From assembly GCA_026004615.1 (NCBI GenBank), contig BPJM01000006.1:124001-188000 (forward strand): a stretch of DNA of 64,000 nucleotides. Direction: 5' to 3'. Shown in pieces: positions 1 to 9,515 of this stretch. Both the position numbers and the translations under genes were made by a program. Under the pieces are notes generated by a model. It did no database searches and was not told the DNA's origin. It worked only from the letters and a program-made list of their open reading frames with translations. Origin of the DNA: Planctomycetota bacterium. Its GTDB lineage: Bacteria > Planctomycetota > J058 > J103. Numbering within the stretch: the stretch's first letter is position 1; the number at the start of each line of letters is the position of its first letter.

Positions 1-3000
1 CAACTCAGCCGCGGCCCCATTGAAGCGCCGAACACCTCCGGAAAGCGGGTCTTGGCGGACTCATCTCCGCGGCAACTCAGCCGCGGCCCCATTGAAGCCG
101 TTTGAGGGGTCTCGATCTTCGTTCCGGGCGGGCACCATCTCCGCGGCAACTCAGCCGCGGCCCCATTGAAGCCCCGCGCGTCGTGATGCAGAGCGCGTAC
201 GGCACGCGCACCATCTCCGCGGCAACTCAGCCGCGGCCCCATTGAAGCGCCATGCTCCATGCGCGCCGCGTGCGGCGCGTCCGCGATCTCCGCGGCAACT
301 CAGCCGCGGCCCCATTGAAGCCCCGACTGCGGGTGCACCTTCACCCGCTGGAGCTCATATCTCCGCGGCAACTCAGCCGCGGCCCCATTGAAGCCCTCCC
401 TGCGGCCCCTGCCGCCCCAGGGCCGCGCAATCATCTCCGCGGCAACTCAGCCGCGGCCCCATTGAAGCGCCCCCCACAGGTCGACGACCCCGCCGTACGC
501 GGTCCAGATCTCCGCGGCAACTCAGCCGCGGCCCCATTGAAGCCCTGGCAGCGAGTCCGGTACGGAAAATATTATGACAAATCTCCGCGGCAACTCAGCC
601 GCGGCCCCATTGAAGCCGTGGGCGTGCGGGTGCTTGCCGAGCGCGAGCTGGCCGATCTCCGCGGCAACTCAGCCGCGGCCCCATTGAAGCCAGTCCTCTG
701 GCTGCGGCGGCCTGGCGATGCCGAGATCTCCGCGGCAACTCAGCCGCGGCCCCATTGAAGCCTGCTGCACGGCGGTGCGCTCGTGCGCGGCGCGGCGACC
801 GATCTCCGCGGCAACTCAGCCGCGGCCCCCATTGAAGCTCCTGACATCAGGTGCAGTGCTCGACGACGGTCATCGCGATCTCCGCGGCAACTCAGCCGCG
901 GCCCCATTGAAGCTCCTGACATCAGGTCAGTTCTCGACGACGGTCATCGCGATCTCCGCGGCAACTCAGCCGCGGCCCCATTGAAGCAACGCCACGCAGG
1001 CCGGCGCGCTCACGTACACCTCGGACATCTCCGCGGCAACTCAGCCGCGGCCCCATTGAAGCGCGGAGCGGATCCGGCAGCTCGCACCCGAGCACCGGGC
1101 GATCTCCGCGGCAACTCAGCCGCGGCCCCATTGAAGCGATGGAGTCCGTGCGGCGCCTTCTTCGTGGCGAGGGCGGATCTCCGCGGCAACTCAGCCGCGG
1201 CCCCATTGAAGCCCCCCGCCCGCGATCACGACTCATGATCCTCACCCGATCTCCGCGGCAACTCAGCCGCGGCCCCATTGAAGCTGGTTCACGGCTGCGT
1301 GGGTATTGATTATGCGGCGAGCATCTCCGCGGCAACTCAGCCGCGGCCCCATTGAAGCGCAATTCATTAAGCTTCCTTTCTAGGGTTTCACAAATCTCCG
1401 CGGCAACTCAGCCGCGGCCCCATTGAAGCGGACCTCACGATCGATGAGCTCGAGCGCCGCCTGGTCATCTCCGCGGCAACTCAGCCGCGGCCCCATTGAA
1501 GCGCGACGACATCGCCGGGCGCCGCGAGGTCCACCGGGTATCTCCGCGGCAACTCAGCCGCGGCCCCATTGAAGCTCGTTGGCGCTCGGTCGTCTGCCGA
1601 GCGCGACTGAATCTCCGCGGCAACTCAGCCGCGGCCCCATTGAAGCCGCGCGGCCTCGGTCCCGCCCACGCGCGCGGCCTTCAATCTCCGCGGCAACTCA
1701 GCCGCGGCCCCATTGAAGCGAACAGGATTCTGTGGATCCTGCTCACATCCCCCTCATCTCCGCGGCAACTCAGCCGCGGCCCCATTGAAGCACGCCGGGT
1801 GCGCTCGGGGCCGCGGCGGTCGCCACATCTCCGCGGCAACTCAGCCGCGGCCCCATTGAAGCTTCGTCCTCGTTCTCGCCCTCATCCGCCCGGAAGTAGA
1901 TCTCCGCGGCAACTCAGCCGCGGCCCCATTGAAGCCGGGCGCTCTACGCGCTGCCGCGCACGTACGTGATCGGCCCATCTCCGCGGCAACTCAGCCGCGG
2001 CCCCATTGAAGCTTGGGACACTAAAACCAGCTAACACTTCATCTACATATCTCCGCGGCAACTCAGCCGCGGCCCCATTGAAGCATTCCTTTTCCTCCTC
2101 CGCGTCCCCTACCTCGCCCTCATCTCCGCGGCAACTCAGCCGCGGCCCCATTGAAGCGTTCTGCACCCGCTCGACGCCGCGGACACCGACCCGATCTCCG
2201 CGGCAACTCAGCCGCGGCCCCATTGAAGCCACGGCACGACCAGTGGCCACGAGCCGGTTGAGGTGATCTCCGCGGCAACTCAGCCGCGGCCCCATTGAAG
2301 CCCGCATCGACGTGGACGAGCGGATCATCTACGCGGCGTATCTCCGCGGCAACTCAGCCGCGGCCCCATTGAAGCTGCAGGCGCTGGCGGCGCGCGTGCA
2401 GCTGGAGCGCGAATCTCCGCGGCAACTCAGCCGCGGCCCCATTGAAGCGCGGCAGCGCTGCACGCGATCCACGCCGAGGAGTGGATATCTCCGCGGCAAC
2501 TCAGCCGCGGCCCCATTGAAGCGAATGGCGAGCGCGATCACATAGGATCGCGCCTCGCCGATCTCCGCGGCAACTCAGCCGCGGCCCCATTGAAGCGATG
2601 AAGCTCCGGGCTGAGATGTTGGGGCGCACATACGCCATCTCCGCGGCAACTCAGCCGCGGCCCCCATTGAAGCGTCGAGCAGCTCACCCTGACGCTCGGT
2701 GAGGACGTGGCATCTCCGCGGCAACTCAGCCGCGGCCCCATTGAAGCCGCGCGTGGGTACCGTGGCGCGACCCTGTGACGGGCCGATCTCCGCGGCAACT
2801 CAGCCGCGGCCCCATTGAAGCATCGCGCGCCTGCGCCCGGGCGAGGACGTGCGGGCGTATCTCCGCGGCAACTCAGCCGCGGCCCCATTGAAGCTTGAGG
2901 ATCCGATTTCCGCTGCCGCTGACACCCGCGCATCTCCGCGGCAACTCAGCCGCGGCCCCATTGAAGCCCCCAGCTGGTCGACACGTACGCGGGGGCGCCG

Positions 3001-6000
3001 CGCACTATCTCCGCGGCAACTCAGCCGCGGCCCCATTGAAGCAGGTCACTGCGCCACGGCACGACGCACAGCCCCGCGATCTCCGCGGCAACTCAGCCGC
3101 GGCCCCATTGAAGCAGCCGTACCTGCCAGTCCGACCCGCCGACGTAGCGCAGGATCTCCGCGGCAACTCAGCCGCGGCCCCATTGAAGCATCGATATCGA
3201 TCGCGATGTCGTTCATGGCTCCCTCATCTCCGCGGCAACTCAGCCGCGGCCCCATTGAAGCATCAGATCTATCCGCGACGTCGTGCAGGAGACCATAATC
3301 TCCGCGGCAACTCAGCCGCGGCCCCATTGAAGCCTGCGGTCTGAGCGGGGAGCCCGCTCGGCAGGGGAGGCCATATCTCCGCGGCAACTCAGCCGCGGCC
3401 CCATTGAAGCCGACCCGACGGGCGAGGCGTGCGCGATCGACGCCGTCATCTCCGCGGCAACTCAGCCGCGGCCCCATTGAAGCGAGCAGGAGGGGTGCCA
3501 AGCCCGCTGCCTCCCCAATAGATCTCCGCGGCAACTCAGCCGCGGCCCCATTGAAGCGGTCATGCCGCCGACCCTCGGTGATCCGGATCGCGGTCAATCT
3601 CCGCGGCAACTCAGCCGCGGCCCCATTGAAGCCTCTCGCTCGCGCAGGAGGCACGCGCAACGGGCACGCCATCTCCGCGGCAACTCAGCCGCGGCCCCAT
3701 TGAAGCGAGGCCTATTACGCGCTGCGCGAGCTGGTGGCGCGCATCTCCGCGGCAACTCAGCCGCGGCCCCATTGAAGCCAGGCCGCCCACTAAACGCGGC
3801 TGGCCTCTTCCAAAGATATCTCCGCGGCAACTCAGCCGCGGCCCCATTGAAGCATGCCCAGATAGCCAAGTTTTCGCGAATCGCGCGCAGATCTCCGCGG
3901 CAACTCAGCCGCGGCCCCATTGAAGCGGCTCTCAAATAGTTATGCCGTACAGACTGACAAATCGCATCTCCGCGGCAACTCAGCCGCGGCCCCATTGAAG
4001 CGTGCTCACGCTCCACTATCGGTCACGGTCGGCGCGAGAGATCTCCGCGGCAACTCAGCCGCGGCCCCATTGAAGCGCCGACCTCGATCCTGGCGTCCTC
4101 GATCCGATCGATGATATCTCCGCGGCAACTCAGCCGCGGCCCCATTGAAGCACGCGGAACAATGACGCAGAGCGCCCGGTGCTCAGCGCCATCTCCGCGG
4201 CAACTCAGCCGCGGCCCCATTGAAGCCCTCGCGGCACGCGAGGTCACGCGGCCCGAGGAGATTATCTCCGCGGCAACTCAGCCGCGGCCCCATTGAAGCC
4301 AGAGCAGCCAGTTGCGCGCGGCCTCGGTCCCGCCCACATCTCCGCGGCAACTCAGCCGCGGCCCCATTGAAGCTGGTTGATGCAAGCGAGAAACATGCGA
4401 GATCTCGCCATCTCCGCGGCAACTCAGCCGCGGCCCCATTGAAGCAGCCCCGGCGGCGTACGCCGCAAGAAGTCGTCGATCATCTCCGCGGCAACTCAGC
4501 CGCGGCCCCATTGAAGCGATTCGCTCACCGGCGCGGCGATACGACAGGCGGCGATCTCCGCGGCAACTCAGCCGCGGCCCCATTGAAGCGGGGAGAGCGA
4601 GCTCTAAGGTCGCCGTGGCCCGACTAATCTATCTCCGCGGCAACTCAGCCGCGGCCCCATTGAAGCGTTAGCAAGCCAGCCTGTCGGACAACCCCTTTGG
4701 CACATCTCCGCGGCAACTCAGCCGCGGCCCCATTGAAGCGTTTACGGGTCCACCTACGCGGGCTGGACGAGCTGATCTCCGCGGCAACTCAGCCGCGGCC
4801 CCATTGAAGCCTTTATTGTTTCTGAATCTGCAACCGTTTCACGAGGTATCTCCGCGGCAACTCAGCCGCGGCCCCATTGAAGCGTGATGCTGATCTGGAG
4901 GATGATCACGTGGCAGTAGGGTATCTCCGCGGCAACTCAGCCGCGGCCCCATTGAAGCTCCTCTAGGACTTCAGCGTACCCGCACCGCTCGCACCATCTC
5001 CGCGGCAACTCAGCCGCGGCCCCATTGAAGCCGGCTTTGAGCTGGCGGGATACCCACGGGGTCCTTGATGAATCTCCGCGGCAACTCAGCCGCGGCCCCA
5101 TTGAAGCCAAGGACGGCTCGCGGCCGTGCCTCGCCGAGGAGGACGATCTCCGCGGCAACTCAGCCGCGGCCCCATTGAAGCCGCGTGACTGCCCCGGGCG
5201 CGTCGAGCCCGGGGTGCTCAATCTCCGCGGCAACTCAGCCGCGGCCCCATTGAAGCTCGCCAGGTGCGCCGCTCCGCGTGCTGATCGCGGACGCTATCTC
5301 CGCGGCAACTCAGCCGCGGCCCCATTGAAGCCGCTATACATCTCTTCGTTTCCCCAAGACGCCTGGACATCTCCGCGGCAACTCAGCCGCGGCCCCATTG
5401 CAGCGAGCGGGCCGCGCGGGCGGTGGTGGGCACATTCCGCATCTCCGCGGCAACTCAGCCGCGGCCCCATTGAAGCTCTCCCAAAAAACGCTCTTTAGGC
5501 GTCAGAGGTAACATCTCCGCGGCAACTCAGCCGCGGCCCCATTGAAGCTTGACGCAAGTGCTTGCGGGCGGCCGAGTTAGGTTAGCAATCTCCGCGGCAA
5601 CTCAGCCGCGGCCCCATTGAAGCCGCTCCCACGGCGCTGCGTTCCGGTACCAGTCTTCGTATCTCCGCGGCAACTCAGCCGCGGCCCCATTGAAGCGCGA
5701 CAGCGCGCCATGAGCACGCCGGCGTACTCCGCGATCTCCGCGGCAACTCAGCCGCGGCCCCATTGAAGCCGTCGGACCCCGCGCGTCTGCGTCTCTGGGT
5801 CCAGCTTATCTCCGCGGCAACTCAGCCGCGGCCCCATTGAAGCGGCTTGTCAGCGAGGATCAGGTTGCCCCCGGAGTTGCGGATATCTCCGCGGCAACTC
5901 AGCCGCGGCCCCATTGAAGCGCGACTCATGATGCGCACACGATCCGGCCAGCGTTCCATCTCCGCGGCAACTCAGCCGCGGCCCCATTGAAGCCGCGCGA

Positions 6001-7235
6001 ACCGTGGCGTCGTTTCCCGACGGGAGCGAAATCTCCGCGGCAACTCAGCCGCGGCCCCATTGAAGCTCGATCTTCGTTCCGGTCGGGCACCCCATTCATC
6101 CGATCTCCGCGGCAACTCAGCCGCGGCCCCATTGAAGCAGCTGCCTCGCCCGCCGGAGTCGGCACAGAAACAGCTATCTCCGCGGCAACTCAGCCGCGGC
6201 CCCATTGAAGCAGCTGCCTCGCCCGCCGGAGTCGGCACAGAAACAGCTATCTCCGCGGCAACTCAGCCGCGGCCCCATTGAAGCCGGCGTGTTGTGTTGA
6301 TGGAAATAAAAGCTAGAGCCATCTCCGCGGCAACTCAGCCGCGGCCCCATTGAAGCGGCGCTGATCTAACGATAGACGTGTCCTTGGTTTTGACATCTCC
6401 GCGGCAACTCAGCCGCGGCCCCATTGAAGCTCGCGGCAGCGCATGGCGAAGCTCGTGGCTGAGCGCAGATCTCCGCGGCAACTCAGCCGCGGCCCCATTG
6501 AAGCCGCCAGCTGCCGTCGGCCGGCCCTTCCTCCCCCCGCCCCATCTCCGCGGCAACTCAGCCGCGGCCCCATTGAAGCCCGCGACCTGTCCCGATCTCG
6601 CCCGGACCCCGCCGCATCTCCGCGGCAACTCAGCCGCGGCCCCATTGAAGCATGTGCCGGCGCGCCCACTCCAGGTCCATTGGGTCCAGATCTCCGCGGC
6701 AACTCAGCCGCGGCCCCATTGAAGCAGCTCCCAAGCGTCGAAGGCCCAAGGCTGCTGGACCATCTCCGCGGCAACTCAGCCGCGGCCCCATTGAAGCCTG
6801 CTGGCCGGGTGATTGTAGAGAGAGAGAGAGAGAGATCTCCGCGGCAACTCAGCCGCGGCCCCATTGAAGCGGGAGGTGCAGCAGGCGCTCGGCGACCTCG
6901 GCCCTCTCATCTCCGCGGCAACTCAGCCGCGGCCCCATTGAAGCATTGCTCCCTCCTCCTAGTTAGGCATCGCAGATAGATCTCCGCGGCAACTCAGCCG
7001 CGGCCCCATTGAAGCGACCTCACGACCCCACGCCGCACCAGTAGGCCGGCGGATCTCCGCGGCAACTCAGCCGCGGCCCCATTGAAGCTGTCCGAGGTAC
7101 TTGCCGGTCCGCTCGGCGTTGAGCCGATCTCCGCGGCAACTCAGCCGCGGCCCCATTGAAGCGGCGCGCGACGCGGTCGCGGCCCGTGAGGCGTGGCCCA
7201 TCTCCGCGGCAACTCAGCCGCGGCTCTATGGAAGG
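1..7235 (+). CRISPR. Large CRISPR array (at least 99 repeats, 98 spacers)
   Basis: A 36-bp repeat recurs every 71-77 bp from the left window edge, where it is cut after its tenth base, to 7235. I count 99 repeats and 98 spacers of 35-41 nt. The repeat holds a perfect 7-bp inverted repeat (CCGCGGC / GCCGCGG) around the loop AACTCA, then a 12-nt tail ending ATTGAAGC, like the ATTGAAA(C/G) 3' ends of Cas6-processed repeats. Repeats are almost invariant. Exceptions are one extra C at 802-838 and 2637-2673, ATTGCAGC at 5369-5404, and the degenerate last copy. That last copy and the ATTGAAGC end both say crRNA is read left to right, with the leader and newest spacers off the left edge. No cas gene is visible in the 57 kb to the right, so the subtype is undetermined. 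Confidence 0.98.
7200..7235 (+). repeat. Degenerate terminal CRISPR repeat (leader-distal end)
   Basis: The last repeat keeps the whole hairpin but ends CTCTATGGAAGG instead of CCCCATTGAAGC, which is four substitutions confined to the 3' third. Decay of the trailer-end repeat is typical and fixes the array polarity. The repeat pattern stops here. Confidence 0.93.
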
Positions 7236-7598
7236 GGCAATCGGGTACTCGGCAAGCGCGTGCGGCCCGGTATGGGTCTGTGCATTGTGAGTGCGCGAGA
7301 AACGTGGGTTTGATTTGTCAGACCGGCGTCACGAGCAGCAGCACAGTGCGTGCCGCGCCCCGGCGTAGAGCTCTTGGCTCCGCTGCGCCAACTTACGGGC
7401 GCGCTCCTCGCCGGCCGCAGGGTGTGGCGCCCGCTCGCATGGAATTCCGGGCACCGCAGCTAGCCACCCCCGGGAACCGCCGGGCAGCTGGCGTTGGAAT
7501 CAGGGTGGGGTCCATCATCAAGCCAGGCGCGGGGGCTCCGTCGGGATCGCCCCGACCCGGCAGGCGGCGCTGGCGGCGAGCACGAGGCGCCCAACGGC
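7236..7598. other. Non-coding CRISPR downstream flank
   Basis: I see no convincing gene between the array end and the stop codon of the minus-strand phosphoesterase. Open frames crossing it are compositional and have no start context. A hairpin at 7540-7556 (GTCGGG / CCCGAC, loop ATCGC) lies about 45 nt past the phosphoesterase stop. It could be a weak terminator where the two transcription units converge, although it has no T-tract. Confidence 0.5.
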
Positions 7599-8705
7599 TC
7601 AGTGCAGCACCGCAACCCGGCCGCGCCAGGGCAGGTCGTGAGAGTAGACCTGTCGCCAGGCGCCGGCAGGGGTCAGCTCCAACAGAATCGCGCGAAGCCC
7701 CCAGGATTCGACCCGCAGCCGCAGGATGTGGTGCACCGCGCGCACGTCATGAACGATCGCCCCCGGCGGCAGATCATCGCGCCGCGGACGAAGGAACAAC
7801 GGCGCTCCACCACCGCCCACGACGAAGAGATGCCGCCCCTCGATCTCGAGATGCTGATGGCAATGGTGATGCCCACTCAGAAAGACCAGAAACTTGGACC
7901 GCCGCCGCGCCGGCTCCCAGAACGACTCCCGCACCTCCAGGTCGCCGCCGACAAACTGGAGCGAGTACGGCGGATGGTGCGCCACCAGCGCGACAGCGCG
8001 CACCCCCGGATCGGCCTCCGCCCGATCCAGCTCCTGCTCCAACCACTGCTGCTGCGCCACACGCTCCCCCTCACCCAGCCACCGCAGGTTCGAGTCCAAC
8101 ACCAGCACCACCAGCGGACCCCGCCGCAATGCATACCACCGCCGGCCCTGGAGCTGCGGAAAGGCCGCGAACCAGTGAGCGAGCGCCCGCTCGCGGTCCC
8201 CCATGAGGTCGTGGTTGCCGAGCGCCGGCCAGACCGGCAAACCCGCGAACTCCTCCCGAAACCGCTCCCATTGCACCCCCGAGTCGCCCCGCCCCACCGC
8301 ATCCCCCGCCAGCAACACCCAGTCCGGACGAAGCTCGCGCAGCTTGTCGCGAACCAACAACCGCTCCCGCCGCCCACCCCGCACGAACCACTCCAACGGG
8401 ACCATGCTCTGGGTATCCGCGATCACCGCAATCTCGAAGGGAACCTCGCGCGCCGGCCCGGCCTCCGGCGCCGCCGCCTCACCGGCAGGTCCAGCGAGGA
8501 CCACCGGTAAGCCGCCCGCCCCCTCACCAGCCGCCACCGCGCGGCCCGCGCTGCGATCCACAAGCGACCAGTCCCCGGCGAACGCCCGGGCTCCGGTGAA
8601 AAGAAGAGCGAACCCGAGCGCTGCCAGCACGCTGGCAACGCCGGCAACCCCGGCTGACCAACCACGCCGCTGCACGTCGAGTCCTCTCATCCCGAGCACC
8701 CCCAT
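7599..8705 (-). CDS. Membrane-anchored or exported metallophosphoesterase
   Basis: A 368-residue calcineurin-like phosphoesterase. It has an N-terminal hydrophobic segment (about residues 15-40, signal peptide or anchor), a low-complexity linker, then the metal-binding motifs in order: IADTQ (about residue 97, with Q where the family usually has H), GDAVGRGD (134-141), GNHD (163-166), VAHHPPYS and SGHHHCHQH. These ligands build the dinuclear metal site of the purple-acid-phosphatase/calcineurin family. The likely substrate is an exported phosphoester, which cannot be named from sequence. I chose the ATG at 8705 because GAGGAA precedes it at good spacing; an upstream in-frame ATG at 8786 lacks one. 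The gene converges on the CRISPR array and diverges from tilS across an 810-nt region full of hairpin repeats. Confidence 0.85.
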   Translation of the reverse strand: MGVLGMRGLDVQRRGWSAGVAGVASVLAALGFALLFTGARAFAGDWSLVDRSAGRAVAAGEGAGGLPVVLAGPAGEAAAPEAGPAREVPFEIAVIADTQSMVPLEWFVRGGRRERLLVRDKLRELRPDWVLLAGDAVGRGDSGVQWERFREEFAGLPVWPALGNHDLMGDRERALAHWFAAFPQLQGRRWYALRRGPLVVLVLDSNLRWLGEGERVAQQQWLEQELDRAEADPGVRAVALVAHHPPYSLQFVGGDLEVRESFWEPARRRSKFLVFLSGHHHCHQHLEIEGRHLFVVGGGGAPLFLRPRRDDLPPGAIVHDVRAVHHILRLRVESWGLRAILLELTPAGAWRQVYSHDLPWRGRVAVLH

Positions 8706-8850
8706 CCGTTCCTCACCAGAACCGGGTCGACCCGCGCCCCACGGCAAGGAGTGCGAGGTGCAGGTGGTGGGTCGGAGTTGTGCCAAACTACACCCTCACC
8801 TTCGCGCTCTCGTCTTACCCTCATCCTCACCTCGACGTCACCCTCGCCCC

Positions 8851-9304
8851 CTCACCCTGACCCTCTCCCCCGCAAGCGGGGGAGAGGGAACGCAGAGGCG
8901 AGCGCCGTCTCGCTCCCTCTCCCCTCCGGAGAGAGGGCGGGGGTGAGGGAGCGATGCGAGCTGCACTTGCCGGCCTTCCTCCGCGACCCCCCTCACCCTG
9001 ACCCTCTCCCCCGCAAGCGGGGGAGAGGGAATGCAGAGGCGAGCGCCATCTCGCTCCCTCTCCCCTCCGGAGAGAGGGCGGGGGTGAGGGGCAATGCTAA
9101 CTTGCCGGCCTTCCTTCGCGACCCCCTCACCCTGACCCTCTCCCCCGCAAGCGGGGGAGAGGGAACGCAGAGGCGAGCGCCATCTCGCTCCCTCTCCCCT
9201 CCGGAGAGAGGGCGGGGGTGAGGGAGCGATGCGAACTGCATTTGCCGGCCTTCCTCCGCGACCCCCCTCACCCTGACCCTCTCCCCCGCAAGCGGGGGAG
9301 AGGG
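8851..9304. repeat. Four ~140-bp tandem intergenic hairpin repeats
   Basis: Four copies begin at 8851, 8992, 9126 and 9267 (period 134-141 bp; the last is truncated). Each starts CTCACCCTGACC and carries a perfect 13-bp inverted repeat, CCCTCTCCCCCGC / GCGGGGGAGAGGG, around AA. A second, looser hairpin rich in CTCTCC and GGAGAG follows. They fill most of the 810-nt gap between the phosphoesterase (minus) and tilS (plus). Related hairpins occur at 12.6 kb and 45.3-46.8 kb, so this is a dispersed intergenic repeat family. Open frames across it are artefacts of the repeat. Confidence 0.85.
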
Positions 9305-9515
9305 AATCGAAGGGCAAGCGGAGGAGAGGGAACGAAGAGCGCAAGAGGGACCGGCCAGCTCCCCCACCCACAGCCCCGCGGGCGAGCAGCAGCCTATCCG
9401 CTTGCGCCCGACCGCGCCAGCCACGCGAGCGTACGGGGCTCGAGCCGTTCGGCCCCCCGCAACCGCGCGTCCCATTGCCCTGTACTCCGCACCGGGCACG
9501 CAGTAGGCTGGGGAT

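Noticed and set aside
1213-5957. Spacers 17 and 81 share CGACTCATGAT
   Set aside because: An 11-nt match is expected by chance among ~3.6 kb of spacers; unlike the 23- and 25-nt overlaps it is not evidence of a common target.
252-7313. Many open frames on both strands with repeated LRGNSAAAPLK, SPRQLSRGPIEA or MGPRLSCRGD
   Set aside because: They are translations of the 36-bp CRISPR repeat; the intervening residues are spacers. No gene signal.
8086-8099. GGTTCGAGTCC resembling a tRNA T-loop
   Set aside because: It lies inside the phosphoesterase coding region and no acceptor, D or anticodon arm can be built around it. I found no tRNA or rRNA gene in the window.
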